This document shows, one piece after another, positions 45,641-59,142 of a stretch of 64,000 nt of DNA. The DNA comes from Symbiodinium kawagutii. Its lineage: Eukaryota > Sar > Dinophyceae > Suessiales > Symbiodiniaceae. Every line of letters starts with the position of its first letter. The stretch's first letter is position 1. Both the position numbers and the translations under genes were made by a program. Under the pieces are notes generated by a model. It was not told the DNA's origin. It did not search any database and saw nothing but the letters and a program-made list of their open reading frames with translations. The stretch is taken from positions 403,785-467,784 of the forward strand of contig VSDK01006555.1 of NCBI GenBank assembly GCA_009767595.1, in the 5' to 3' direction.

Positions 45641-48616
45641 GATTGAAGTAGTTGATTGTATTTGATTGTATTTGATTGTAATGAAATGTAATGAACAGCC
45701 AATGTATTTAGCCAAGTGACAAGTGAATAGCGGTCAGTTGATCTCTGACTGGAGACTCGGAAGTCTATCACAGGAGGTTCGGTCATCTCATAGGACCTTG
45801 GTCTCGGTGGGAAAACAACAGCTACCAACTGTGGGTGCTGAGGCTGGTGCGGTATGCCTGCAGAAATCGCCTCAAGAAATGACCAGCCAAAACTCTTTCG
45901 ACCAGTTCTGTGTCTAGCATCTCAATGGTTCACCCAACTGCTTCCTCTCGCCTCACTGACATACCACAAAGCATCGCTTATAGACAAACGCCAACTGTTT
46001 GAGTGCTTTGACCTTAGGCGGAAATGGTGAATTTTGCACTAATCCACCTTCAGTCCATGGCTGCAGCATTGCTATAAAAGAACAACACCTTTGGACACCT
46101 TTCAGTGTTGGGTGTTCAGTCCCAATTCACGAAGTGGGAGCCCAGCAGACCGCTGATGTAGGGACGATTTCTCACCTTTGAGGTGATCTCACAGAACTGA
46201 ATTCCCGCTGTGCTTCCAAGTGAGTCCATCCCTACACAGAAGTTGCAGCCCCTTCTCGGGATCCTGCTTGCAAGGTGGTGGCATAGACCTGCCAAGCTGC
46301 AGACACAGAACTGACGATAAGAGAACTTAAAACTGACAGCTACCTCCTCATCTCTGTAGCATCACTTGGTCACCAATTCAGTCTGAGATAAGGGGACATT
46401 CTGAGATTCTGATTCTCTTCGGCTTTTGAGAGGATTTAGAGAGGAATTGCTGGTGCGACTGCTATCCTCTTCAAGCAGCAGACCTGGCCGGCCACCAAGC
46501 CGCCAAATCCCTCTTGCATGGAAAGCCTTCGCAGGTGTCGAGAGATTGTAACATACCATACCGCAATTGCACACACATTGCAAGTTAATCGAGAAAAAGG
46601 GATCGAGTTGAATTCAAGTTGAAATACCAAGAAGGAAGTAGCCAATTGGGGATCTCATATAAAGGCTGCGGCTGCGCAAATGCTCGGTCCGCATCTCCAC
46701 CACCCCCAACACCTTGGTCACAACAGTCTCAGCAAATCATGCTGTTGGCTCTTGAAAACCAGGTATAGTCTTCGCTCCTACTGTAGACTCCGGCAGGAAA
46801 GCAGTTGCCCTGGAAGTGCTGCCTCATGTTGTAAGATGTAAGAAGTGCAGAAAGCAATGAGTTTCACAAACTGAGATGACACTCATAATTTATGTAGTTA
46901 TACATTCTGTACATTTCTGTACCATCATCTCTTTGTTTGAACCTTTCCCATGTGCAAAGCTGTAAGGGCGAGGCCGAAGCCAGCGATACTACCTGGGTCG
47001 AAGCGCTGGACGCTTGGCCCTGGCAGCACCTCTGAGGTGCGGACAATGTCCACCAGTGCAGAACTGCAATCCAAGGGAAAAGATGCACCAACCTGAGAAG
47101 GAAAGCACTCGGAAGCCGCGCATCTTCAGGAAAGCACATCTAATCACTACACTGACTTCACTTGCCCTGGCACTCATAGATTCGCGCATAGCAAGGTGGT
47201 GCCAAATCTCAAACTTCGAGCGGTTGGCATTGTATCATTCTCACAGCTTCAGGGGTTGAAGCAATGCTGAAGCACTTACCGGGCCATGTATAGTGATGCT
47301 GAAGTCACCCACTGTCGCTTCGGGCCTTAGGAAAAAAATCAGCTAAGAAACCCAGCAGTGATCATCTGCTCAGATCCAAGCGTTCCGAAGAGAAAGGTGA
47401 CCTTGATCACTTGATAATCTGAGACTTCAGTTTGAACCAAAATTGTTTTGGCAAAGATCTGCTTAGAACTCCTGAGAACACTGTCAAACATTGGATTCCA
47501 TGTTTCCTGAATCTTTCTACCAAAACAAGGAGGTACAGTAGCGCCAACTACGTTCACGCACCTGCGACACCGCAGAGGGGCGAAACGAGGAGTAGCGAAA
47601 GTCCACCCAGGCCTTCAGCAGTGGCCTGAGCGACATCTATCTTTGAGAATTGAAATCAAAATAATGAATTGTCCACACAAAGAATGAATCCAAATGAATT
47701 CAAAATGATTATCCGAAGAATGAATCCAAATGAATCCAAATGAAGTATCGTCATCATGTATATAAACTGAATAAGTATACCTGTATACGTATTAGTTGGC
47801 GGGTCCCAAAGCTTCGAGAGAGCCCATGCCAGTGGTACCATGCAAGTCCAAATCCTTGAACACCTTCGCATTGAGCCACCTGCCCAGGTTTTTAGCAGCT
47901 CGAAACGTCATGTCATGTCATGATTTAGCAGCTCGAGCTTCTCAAACAGCATCCACCCAGGGATGACAGAGACGCCTCTTGGTCGTGCTCCACAGTTTGG
48001 TCGGTGGAATCGATCTTTCTCTGTAGGTGTAGGGTCCAAACGTTCCCAATCCTCAGAAGGCAACTGAATCTAACATCGAAATACATAGTGTAGGGCCTGA
48101 ACTTCCTGCAATATCTCTGCTCGAACAAAGTTCTCCCTCAAGTCTTTGAAATCTGAATGTCATGAAACTATCAAAGACAACTATTGTCATATCACTCATC
48201 TGGGCGCAAAGTGATCCAAAATGATCAGAAGAGAGCAATAAAACATCAAGAAAGAAATGGGATAAATAGAAATAGATATGATAATTAGAATAAATAGCAA
48301 AAAATGACAAAAACAGAATCAATAGCAAAAATGATTGAAGCAGAATAAGTAGAAAAAAATAATAGAAACAGGAAAACAATAGAAAAAAATAATATGAAGA
48401 GAATTGATAGAAAAGAATAGAAAGAACTGCCTTGGGCGCCGACACAGACAGTTGGTTAGGCATCTGCAGGGGCGCCGAAAACAAACGAAGTATCAGCAGC
48501 CGAAACAATCACTGGTCATTGACATGATTGCCAAAATGTATTGTCCTTGGAAAGCTAATCTGGCAAAAGAAAAACCGCAAATAAGCACAATCAGTGTGCA
48601 ACACTATAATACTAAT

Positions 48617-48668
48617 ACATATACATATATGTATATGTGTATGTATATGTATATGTATGTATATGCAT
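48617..48668. repeat. TATG/TATATG microsatellite
   Basis: Alternating TATATG and TATGTA words. Confidence 0.85.
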
Positions 48669-48967
48669 AGTGTATATGCGTATGTTATATAACTCATGTG
48701 TGTGTGTCTTCATAATGGATATGGATATGTATGTAATTACCAAAATCGAAACGTGAGGAACCATGGTCGAGCTACAAGTACTTCATGCAGAGGTTGTCGC
48801 CTGAACACTCCAAAGCTCCAGGACGTATGGCACAAAGGCTGCGATGCTTTGGCTAAGCTCGACCCTGAGCTCAGGACACGCGTTGTGCCAACCATGCCCC
48901 GCGATGTATCAGCTTACATTTACTATTTCTACTTATTTAAGTTCACTCTCAAAAGGGCAACCAACAT

Positions 48968-51185
48968 ACTCAGGCTCTGGCCAGACTTGTGTGTTTGTTG
49001 GATTGTTCCTGCAAGCCCCTTCCAAAGGTTTGCGAGACAACTCTGCAGAGCTTGGACGTGGGGCCACAATGGTGCACGGCCGAGTGAAGCTGAAGGCAAG
49101 CGGAGGAGACACCACAAGCACTGGAATGGCCACAAGACGTTCCATCGCAATCGTCACTGAGAATCGCAGAAGGATGGGCGACGTTCCTCCGATTTCGTTC
49201 TTCCAAGGTATAACTTCGCAGTTTCGAAGTCTCCGCAAACTGTACCCAGCCGCAGTGCCAGCTGCAAAGCGGCTCTCAAAGGGCAATAAGTTGGTTGGAT
49301 CTTGTCGGTATCCCGTAGCAGGGTCAACACCAAAAGCCTCCAGACTCCACCATTGCGGATCCTCTGTGGTATCTAAATCAGTACTTGGATGAATTAAAGT
49401 TGCTGCGAAGCCATAAGTCACAAGAGATTGCAGCACTGAGCCGACCACCATGAGCAGCTCTGTGGGATGTTCGGCCTTGTCGCCAGTCTGCTGGATGGTC
49501 CAAGACTCTGAGGCTCCTGTCACTGTGGCAGAGGTATCTACAGATCCAGCAGATCCTGCCCACTGGTACGGGGCAGAAACCACCAAGCGACTTCCAGAGT
49601 GGACTGGCACAGGCAGAATGAAGTGCAGCGTAACACGTGCCTCACTACCCAAAGTCAAGGTACTGGCACTGATTCTACTGATCTCCAAGCTAAGTGGGTA
49701 TAAAGCCTGTGGCCAATCACCAAAGGCACACGACTGACCCACACGCTGTGCATGCAGACGGCCTGCTGCAACACAGCTACCATAACGCGATTCAACGGTC
49801 CAAGGAACAACATCTCTGCCCTGCAGCAGCAAGCTCGCATTTGGGTTCCACATTGAAACGGAAAATGCCATGTGTAGACCTGGAACCAATCGAGAAGACA
49901 GAGATAATCTCATGGAGGCTCCGTTTTGGAAGACCTCGCAAGTTGAGGCTGGCGGAACCCCGTCGTGAATCTGAAAGTTTTGACATTCTGGGCCTCCTAA
50001 AAAGAAGCCTGATGCTGGTTTCACGTGCATGCACAGTACTGGATCATCGCTTCCAAGACGTTCCGATTCTCCTGCTAGTTGGAAGTCAATCCTCACCAGC
50101 CCCAGCTGGTCTAGACTCTGCGATTGAGAGACAGCCAATCGTGTCATCTGCACCTGAAAAAGTGTAAAGGCGCTGACCACGTCAAAAGGTGAGGGGATTG
50201 GAAAGGAAAGTGCAGCACTATCCGGCGCTCGAAGCTCCAAGCTCCAAGTGTGTTGATCACTTCGAAATGGGATTGGGGCATTGTAGAAACTCAATCGGAT
50301 AACATAGGATGTCTCAGCAAAGAAGTGCCCCGGAGAAGTGACGCTGATTGTGCAGGTCTTCTGTTCTGAATCAAGGTCAGCTACAAAGTTCCCAGAGCTC
50401 CAGACTTCGAGGGGCTCCAGGACACAAGCGAACAGCTGTCCCATTGCTGTTGGCAAGTAGAGCCTTGCATAGCCCATTGAATCCGTGGCGTCAACCCTTG
50501 AATAGTCGAGTCCGTGAATGGTCATTCCTGGAATGACTTGAAGTCTCAAGGTGTTTAGCGTTGAGATTGCACTTGATGTGTACGATAGAACTTCGGTACT
50601 TGGCGAAGCCTGCACAAGGATACCATGCGCGCTATGTGAAAGTGCTCGAGCTGGCATTGTCTGGGACATGTTGGAGATGGCTAGTCCATCACCTTCCAGA
50701 ATAATTACGAGCCAATCTTCATAAGATCCTTGCGATGGAGATTGCGCTGGAAATTGCAGCGTCAAAGATTGCGATGGCGGGAGTTCATCGAAGATCAGCT
50801 TGATGCCATTGGCTTTGGCTCCGAAAGGACTCTGCCCGAAGGATACCCAAAAGCACCGAAAGACTGGCACCAGTCCCGACCATGTGATCGCCGTCATGCA
50901 CGAAGCAGCATTATTCTCTTCCCCAGGCGCTACCACAGAAGTGCCAGGCTGCAGCGACCACGTCGTGAATGGTCGTGCCATGACTAGAAAAGTCATAGGT
51001 GCTGTCAAAACACTCGGAATCTGGAGGGACATTCGCACAACGAAGGAAATCCTTGGAGGAAGAAAAGTTCTTGGTGAAATGATATCGAAAATGGAATCCT
51101 CTACGGAGCTCAAAGAAGGGCCAGGCCAATGGAAGCCATTGGCAGGGCCAGTCTCCACTGCCCCAAAGGAGGACTCAAAAAATTC
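48968..51185 (-). CDS. Gene D, large exon: extracellular beta-rich surface-protein-like
   Basis: A single exon of about 740 codons on the minus strand, beginning near AVETGPANGFHWPGP after a probable CAG acceptor and ending at a GT donor after WPEPE (48968). The composition is that of an extracellular protein: Ser/Thr/Pro-rich, few lysines, scattered paired Cys. It has repeated blocks built around a W-S-L-E or W-T-V-E tetrad (TWSLELRAP, VPWTVESRY, WWSLEAFGV), each followed by beta-rich sequence. This suggests at least three copies of one beta-sandwich-like unit. I cannot name the family. Likely in the same gene as the signal-peptide exon at 52546-52892, and probably continuing leftwards. Of the uncertain genes, it has the strongest ordinary coding signal. 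Confidence 0.6.
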
Positions 51186-52545
51186 AACCTCAGAAAAGCA
51201 CAAGATGGGAAGAAAAGATCAGAAAAGCCCATGGTGTCACGATACCTTGTGTCCACAGAGCCCGTCTTGATGGGTGCCCTTTGGTTGATGGAAGACGTTA
51301 TTATCCAGATTAAAATCACAAATTTTGGCGGCAAAACAAGATTCAAGTTTTATATATATATATATATTTTTATTTATTTAAATGCCTTTTACGAATCCTC
51401 TCAAAACATCTTATATAACCAGAGTTGTCTCATCATCTTTGGCAATGCCTTGCCCAACATGTTCGCACACTAGTTAACAAATGCATGTTCGTAATCAGTT
51501 GGGTAAATTTGGAGTTCTCCATCGACTATGCTTGGTCAACACCTGTCCAAACACTCTTTTCAATACAACCAAGACGATGTTGGAATATTCTCGGACTCGT
51601 CATGTTTGACGATTGACGGACTGTCTGTCAGCAGTTTCTTGTAGACTGGTGCACAAGGCCAAGATCCAGACAGAGACAGTTCCATGATCCATAGAGACAT
51701 TTTACTGGGACAAAAACACGCAGAAGATAATGCAGACAAACCTTGCAAGCTGAACAGCGCACCGGCAAAACCCAACGCATGAAAGAAAAACACGCACAAT
51801 TGTGGCGCAGTTCATCTCTTTTCCATCACAGCGATGCACAAGAAGCCGCTTCTTTCGAGAAACCGGATCACTATTTTTTGGAGATCACGACCAATGATTT
51901 GTACACTGACAAATGGCTGAGCAAATGTGACTACAACTTTGAGATCTTTAAAAGGAGCACCTTTCATACTTGAGGCCAGGGGTAGGTGACAAATGCTCTA
52001 TGGCAACTGATGGAAAACAAGAGAACATTTCGGTGGTGAGAGACGGTGAGAGACTTGAAGAATCCGAAACGATGACATCAGTGGATTGTAGGGGAATCGA
52101 GCCCGCGAGGTGGGGACCCCTACCATTGATTTAAGAGGTTCTGTTCCTGCCACTTGCAACTTCAGCGAACTCTTTGCAATTCACAGAATCTACAGGCGTA
52201 TGACCTCAATGATGAGATATCAAGAAACCTTATTCACTTTCTGAGCATCACACCTGATTCTGGAAATTCTCTGAAGGCACAGGTACGACTGCCTGTCTTC
52301 CAACCAACAGCCGCAAGCGAGTGCCTACGGTTCCAATCGCAGAGCTCGATATGCTGACCAGCATCCTTGGCTGCTTCCGCGCTCGGACAAAATAAGGGCA
52401 CAAGTTAGTTTGGCGTGAGGTGTTCTTACAGAAAAAGAAACGCTTCATTGGTGGTGGGAAGCCAAAAAAGGTGTGAAAGGTGTCTTGCAACTGCAACGGT
52501 CGTATGAAAGAATGCCAAGTTCAGGAAAGAATCACGAGCTCGTAC

Positions 52546-52892
52546 CATGTAGCAGCACTCAAAACTCCATCAAACTGTAAGAGGCCACCATCGCATGCAA
52601 CGCTTCCCGGCCATCCCCCAGCCAGTTCCACCAGCCAAGAGCAATTCCCAAAAGCGAGAAGCTGCTCAGTTAAGGGCTCTTCTTGGATAAGCAAAGAATG
52701 ATAAGGAAAGGAAGAGAAGTCTTCAGAGTACAAGCTGGTTGCATTGCTTGTTTGAAATCCAATCCATAAGTAGGTCTCTTGTCCCGCTGTAGGTGCAAGA
52801 AGTTCAACTGCCACATTGGATAGATATGCCGCTGATGCAGTGTGCAGCCAACAAATCAGAGGTGGCAAAACAAAAGCGGAAATCCATTGCAT
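52546..52892 (-). CDS. Gene D, first exon with signal peptide
   Basis: ATG at 52892 (MQWISAFVLPPLICW). The first about 20 residues form a typical secretory signal (hydrophobic core, then HTASAAYLS as a likely cleavage region). The following sequence has beta character, an Asn-x-Thr/Ser site and two Cys. The exon ends at a GT donor (ATG|GTACGA). The phase does not join directly to the exon at 51185, so one small exon probably lies between 51.2 and 52.5 kb. Confidence 0.5.
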
Positions 52893-53571
52893 TTTGCATC
52901 TTGACAACTCTGAAAACTGCCCTGCAGCTCAACAGACTTTCCCACGAAAGAGTATCATGGCGGTCGCAGCATGAGGAGTAAAACGCTGCCAAATCATGTT
53001 GCTTTCTTCAACAGGACTTGCTTCTCTCTAACCTGGCACTCAGAGTCTGCTTTTCTTGTAGTCTTTTGGACAGAGAGTGGCTGTACACTCCAACAAAAAC
53101 CTCGGACATGCTGTGACATGCTTCATTGATTACTGACGACGGAGAACCTTTGAGGCTTCAGAAGGCTTCGAGCAAGTCGAACAGCCAAGGCAACCGTTGA
53201 GGAAAGATCCATGAATCAAGTTACAAGTATTTATTAGAGTATCTATGTCTATTTGTAGGAGTACCTTCTCATTTTCCAGAAAGTTTGTCGTGTTCTTATT
53301 TGTTCCTTGAATCTAGAGTGCTCAACCTACAAGAGCGGATGGATTGGTGGAGAAGTCCACCTCTTCTCCTCGCCCACAGAAGACGAGGACGACTGTGATG
53401 TATGAAACCCAGAGGAGTTTCCTGGCTGTTTTGACTACAGAGTGATGCATTTGCTTTTGCTAGTTTTGAATCATGTCCAAGTCATGTTCTACAAAGAGAA
53501 CCAGTCAACTGGCTTCACAGACTCTGACTTGCCTATTGCTCGATTCCAAGTGGTTCTCAACTGACAAGGAG

Positions 53572-53640
53572 CAGCAGCAGCAGCAGCAGCAGGAGCAAGA
53601 AGCGCAGGGGNNNNNNNNNNNNNNNNNNNNNCAGCAGCAG
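53572..53640. repeat. CAG microsatellite with 21-base gap
   Basis: CAG units on both sides of a run of N (53611-53631), so the array length is unresolved. Confidence 0.9.
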
Positions 53641-55700
53641 CTCATCTTGCAGAAATGCTAAACTACACACCCCTCAACAAGGATGTCCTGTGGCTTCCGG
53701 GATCCAGGACCAGCTACTTCCAGTGTCAAGAGCGGCCCATATCCTGCCCAGCACAAAGGCAATGGAGCTGGAGCCAACTGCTGTGATTCCATGGTCTGCC
53801 TCTTCGAAAATGCTACGAGCTCACTACAAGCAGCTACAGCGACCTGCATGGATTCGCACTAGCTCCAGCGCCTCTGCCCCGGTGTGCCAACAGAAAGGGA
53901 TGCGACATACAGCCCGTTGTAGGAAGAGCGCTTCACCTCAACCTGGAGATCCAGTTCGATGAAAGAATGAGCTGCAAATTCAATGATTTCATTTCTGAAA
54001 GAATGATTTTTGGTTTCAGATTTTCTAAAGGAAGGAATCATTGAATTTCCTCTTGCGCTTAATTTCCCCCAAACAATTTGCGGTGTGAAGTTCCCGAAGT
54101 TCCGTGGACTGCCCGTGGAATATTTTGGCTTAATTTGGTGAGAAAGCAAAACACAAACTTCATTCTCCCTTAAATACCCAGGGAGATGATTTAGAATGAC
54201 TCATATAGAATGATTTAAAACTCCGGGCGAAGCTTGAGTGCGAAAACCTTGTGGGGTCTTTATCCCTGTCTCCAGAAAAGGAGCACTGGACCTTGAAATC
54301 ATCCCGACTGAGGTTTTGGGAATATCTTAAGGCCAACCGTCAAAGGATGCAGAAAAGATAGAAAAGCGAATTCGAAACAGGTCGCAACCACATGGAAAAG
54401 CGAATTCTCAGCAAACAGGGCCGCACTTCTTCTCTTTTTTAACACCGCCCTTTGGCTGCCAGTTTCGCCTTGGGCGAGATCTGCATGGTCCTTTGTACAG
54501 CCGAGCAAACAGGACATGCCCACGGACTTCTCTGCAGGCTCGGTATAGCAGGATTCAGCCATTCAACGCGTTTCAACTCTAAACAATCATATTCACTACA
54601 TTTCACTACCAACACACCAAATCCAAAGAACTTTGAGGCACATGGAGGCATTTTCATCTGGAGCTTAAAAAGCCCTCCGTCTCAGAGGCTTCTTCTGCTT
54701 CTGCTCTCAGTTGTTCAGCGCTTTCTTCCTGCAAAAGCTTTCAGCAGTAAGAAAAGAAGCTCCTGAGAAAAGACATGAAAAGAAGCCTCCTTTTCAGGAA
54801 TTTGTTTTCAACCTGTCCTTTAGTCTGGCTCCCTTGCAAAGGCTACAGGCTTGGGAAGTTGAAGATATTGAACCTCTTCTTTCTGCAACATGTTACCCGA
54901 TAGAGAACAAGACAACAAAAAGCAAAGGATGAATAAGATTAAAAGATGAGAAAAATGAGAAAGAGACGGAAAGCGAGCCAGCGAAGTGGAATCCAATGAG
55001 AACTCTAGACATGAGTGGCAGTATGGTGATATTCGATGTGTGCTGCTGCAAAGTGTACATCTCGCTTTTTACCCCGCAGATGATCATCGTCCTCTTTGTT
55101 CGCATCTTTTTCTGGATACGCATTGTCGGGATCGTCAACAGCGGCTGCATCGAAGTCGTCATGACCAGCAGGTTCCTTTGCAAACCAAAGGACATAAGGG
55201 GAAGTTGGAAAATGTTGGAAACAATCTGGGCAACGCAATACTCGGTGGGCAAAGGCAACCAGCCTCTGCTTCATCCAGTTGTCTTTCAGTCTCCGCCAGA
55301 TCCTACAGAATCGGGGATCAAGAACCAGACCAATCCCCTCAGGGCAGCAGCACTGTTCCTTTTGGCATCACACCGTCGAAATGAGCAAAAGCTGCAATAA
55401 GCTACCGCAACTAAGCCCATTGAGCGAATCCTAACTTCGTCAGATTGATGTCGCATCTGCACTGTCGACCAGGTCCTCGTGGTCTTCCTGATCTTGCACT
55501 TCTTTTAAGTTTTCATTTTCTTCATTTTCTTCATTTTCTTCATTCTCAGGAGAATGATTCGCAAGGTCCTCATCGTCAATCAAACAACCCCCATAAACAC
55601 CTTCATCAGGCAGGTAAGGTCCTCCTGGTCTTGCACGTTGTCCAACCATTCTTCGTTCTCAGGAGATTGATTTGCAAGGTCCTCAACCTCATCCTGGAGT
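53641..55700. other. Stretch without a firmly supported gene
   Basis: Short open frames only. Minus-strand 55010-55210 has an acidic frame (DDFDAAAVDDPDN, then a basic patch) and minus-strand 55440-55600 a Glu/Asn/Asp-rich one (ENEENEENEEN from CTTCATTTT repeats). Either could be a tail exon of gene E, but neither can be linked. Confidence 0.4.
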
Positions 55701-55744
55701 GGTACGTGGGCTCCTTTAGAAAATTTGACTCTGATCAAGGCAAA

Positions 55745-55930
55745 CTTCCCGCCTCCACCGTTTCCTGCACCACTTCAAGACCCTCTTGTGAATCTTTTGC
55801 CATCAAAACGGCTGCATCATCTATCATCTCCTTGGTCAGCAGTTTGATACTCCACAATGTGACCCTTGATCCACTAAGGTAGTCACCACTTGGATCTCCT
55901 CCTCCAACTGAACAGGCTCCTCAGCAGCGC
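55745..55930 (-). CDS. Possible exons downstream of gene E
   Basis: Two short minus-strand open pieces with helical, acidic protein character: EEPVQLEEEIQVVTTL (near 55930-55865) and LLTKEMIDDAAVLMAKDSQE (near 55845-55745). They follow the EF-hand exons on the same strand, so they may be the C-terminal tail of gene E or a separate gene. No domain recognised. Confidence 0.3.
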
Positions 55931-56074
55931 CTTGGTCAGGCTTTCATTGCTCACATGTTTTCAGTCTCCTGGGTCTCCTGGGTCTCCTGAGTCTCCAGCC
56001 GTTTTCATCTTCATTCTCTTCATTCTCATCTTCATTATCTTCTCCTTTATTTTTGTTCTTCTTTTCCTTGGTAC

Positions 56075-59000
56075 CTTTCATCATGTCCAAAAACTCGGAG
56101 AAGCTGATCTTCTTGTCACCATCCTCGCAGGCAACGCACGATTCCTTCCTTTGCTTTGCAGACGACACAAAGTACAAAAGTCGAAGATTGGTGGATTGAT
56201 CGATCGATCGATCGATCGATCGATTGAGTGATTGAGTGATTGAGTGATTGAGTGATTGAGTGATTGAGTGATTGAGTGATTGATGGAGTGATTGAGTGAT
56301 TGAGTGATTGATGGAGTGATTGAGTGATTGATTGATTGATTGAGTGATTGATTGAGTGATTGATTGGTTTAAGATTTCCTTGTCGAGTCCTATCAGGTCA
56401 GTCGTCTTGAAGATGTCTCGCTGTTGCTGGAAACACTTTTGATTTCAGTGCAGCATGTCACTGAAAGATCACAGATGCATAAAGACCCTGCAAAGGCAAA
56501 GGCAAAGTCCTCGTCTGCTTCTTTTATCAGCTCTCTGCATTCATGATCGTCGACAACCTGTACACTGCGCACTTCCGCTGATTGTCTTGGTGCAAATGGA
56601 ATCATTGAAAGTTGTGCGGTTAAGAAAAGGTTCATTAGTTTCTTAAGTTTCCCTTGGCATCCAGTGGCATGCTGTAGCCATCTTTCATAACAGGACTCAC
56701 AGTAGCGACTGCTTCGCTCTCACCCTGGGGGATCTGAAAAGAATAAAATCACGAGTACGACCTACTTCCACATCTTCCACAACACACTACAGATTCAGCG
56801 GAGAAACACGTGACAACATGTGACCTGAATCCATGTCACACTTGTGCCCTTGTGCCTGTTCTCCACTTGGTTGACCGTTATTCAAAATGTCAGAAATATC
56901 CGTGTTTCCAATCCTTAGAGGAGGTACCGCCCCGTGCGGATTGCCCTAGGAACAAAGCAGTAAGTTTTCAGCCAGTCATTTTTGTACATCTGTGCTGGAG
57001 TCACCACCATCCCAAGATGCAGACATTCCATCTCCATCTCGATCAAAGATCCGAAAGACAGCCCAGCATGTCTCTTCTCGTGCATAGACCTGAGTGGGCA
57101 GGACCAAAAAATGGCTGACCTGCATTTCCTGCCAAGGCGGCCAACCTGCAAGTCCAAGATGGATGCCACAAACCTAGGGATCAAAGAAGCACGGCTACCC
57201 ATCAAGAGCAAAGTCATGGTTGCTCAAGTGACCTATGTATGGTGAAGTGTTTCAAAATCTGCTTGTCTGCAAGTCTGTAGGTCACATTACAGCATTTCAC
57301 CAACTTATTATTGCAACACTCTCACTGGGGATTTTGCTCACCGAGCCCAACCTCACCGCTACCATCAGCATCCAGCCCTTCAACCTTGGCAAGGCAACTA
57401 TTGGTTCAATATGACGCTTATCAAAATTTTCAGAAAGCTTCTGAATCAGCTGCTGGGAGACTAGAGGCTGCAACCATTTGGTAGAGGTCTTCAGGAATCT
57501 CCACCTCTGTCCATCCGGCTCTCTTCATGCCTTCAAGCAAAGCCAACGTCCAGCCAGCAATCACAGCGCTCTCTCGGCGTCAACGGCCTGCTTCAATCTC
57601 CTTCGCGTCAATTTGTCCTTCCCCTGAGCTGTCGAGCCTGTCATGGAATCAAAAGCATAGCGGTCTCAACAGCAAATGGGGGCTTCCAATGCGACACAAT
57701 ATACACCCCTGAGATTCCGGCCACATGAAGGTATCGATCAAGGGCTTGGAAATTTCTGGTTCCAGCCTACCAAACATCGAACTTACGGGTTCCGGTTGAA
57801 TGTTGGAAATGGAGGGCTTCTGTTGGATATCTTGAAGTATCTTGTCTTTGTACAGAAGCCATCATAATAAACCAGGCCGGCGATGCTGAGAAACAATGAT
57901 CTGGAGGGACGCCTGCTTGAACTTGTTGAACCTGACATAAGAATGCATTAGATGTAAATCATGACAAATACAAACTCCTTCCCCTTAGCAGTGGTAGCCC
58001 CTATGGTCAGTTCATTTTGGCCCTTTGCATTAGAGTCATGCACTCATTCTATTGACTGGTCTATTAGCCCTTTACACTACACTGCCGATAGAAGAGTGTC
58101 TAGTTTATGCAACTTCTTCGAAAGCTTCCACACTTAATGTGTAGTTGGCTGCTTCGCACTCTCTGACAGTTTCCACCTGCTGAAGCTTACGTTGTACAGA
58201 TTTGTACAGCCTGTTTGCTGCTTATTGATTGGCAATAAATTCGTCTGACAGGTCAGGTCCGCCCAACATATTTTCGCATGTTCTCAAAGTACCTTGGCAT
58301 GTTTCGCAAGTCCGTCGTATGATTCATTTCATGTCAAATCATCCACTTACTTGACTTACTTGCAATTTAGATCCTTCAAAACTACTCAGCAAATACTTGC
58401 AGATTGCTAAGGTATTGACTTCTGCTTCAAAGGAGCCCTCAGAACAGGTGCCTCGGCGTGATCCAAAGGCCACTACTGGAGAGGTCTGCAAAGAGTACTC
58501 GAAGCACGTGGCAAGGACCAAACTGTCTGGATGATCCACTGGTCAAACAAGGCCTTGCTTGAAGAGCTCGGGGCTCGGGTTTGAGACGTGTTTTGTTGTA
58601 AGGATGCAGTGCGGACAACTCATGCCATGGCCGCCTGCTTTGCACTGACTCGTTCAATCTCACTCATGCGCAAGAGACCCCGAATCAAATCCTGCGGATT
58701 GCGCAATTCCAAGTGCACAGTTTCATTGCAAGCAATTGCAAGCCATGAAAGTGGTCTAGAGAATACATTCCTCGTTGGGTTTTGGTAAAAGTCACCACCC
58801 AGATCGAGCCTTCGCAAGGTCACTGACATGTCTCCAGTCGGCATCGTTGAAACTGAAGTTCCCAGCACGGACCCGTGATAGAATCTCCGCCTCAGTGGCA
58901 GGAGAGCAAAGTAAGGGGCCGTCTTTGATGATTGCAGGGGCATCAACTGGACCAATTCCAGGATCGTTACATCCTTCTCAAGCTTCGAACATCCGAATCT

Positions 59001-59142
59001 CCAAAGAAAGGTGGATAGCCACAGAGCAGAACGTACATCACGGTCTGGCAGAATTTTGTAGCTGGAGGATGGAGGTACTGAAACCGACTTCAGAGAGAGT
59101 CAAACATGCCAGAGATGCGCCGCAGGTCCACATGTCTGTCGC
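56075..59142 (-). CDS. Gene E: calcium-dependent protein kinase-like, fragmentary
   Basis: Small minus-strand exons in the order expected of a CDPK. Kinase C-lobe: an exon starting at 59142 has ATDMWTCGASL (subdomain IX), and exon 58691-58635 encodes DLIRGLLRMSEIERVSAKQ (subdomain XI; bounded by CAG acceptor and GC donor). EF-hand loops: 57637-57588 (DSSGEGQIDAKE), 57384-57342 (DADGSGEVGLG), 57089 to about 57020 (DRDGDG), and 56557-56510 joined to 56123-56075 (ELIKEADE + DGDKKISFSEF). CDPKs couple a Ser/Thr kinase to a calmodulin-like domain and respond to calcium. The kinase N-lobe, the HRD loop and several linker exons were not found, so the gene is incomplete as read. A run of GATC/GATTGAGT repeats follows the last EF exon's upstream side (56198-56366, intron). 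Confidence 0.55.
56198..56366. repeat. GATC then GATTGAGT tandem repeat
   Basis: A GATC run (seven units) turns into an 8-base GATTGAGT array with GATGGAGT variants. It lies in an intron between two gene E EF-hand exons. Confidence 0.9.

Noticed and set aside
52085..52160. tRNA-like sequence on the minus strand (GCTCGATTCCCC)
   Set aside because: It forms a simple hairpin (GTAGGGG/CCCCTAC) with a 22-base loop. The distances do not allow a cloverleaf.
54996..55400. Hydrophobic plus-strand frame suggestive of a channel segment
   Set aside because: The opposite strand has an equally open acidic frame, and there are no channel motifs or splice context. I could not decide and do not call it.
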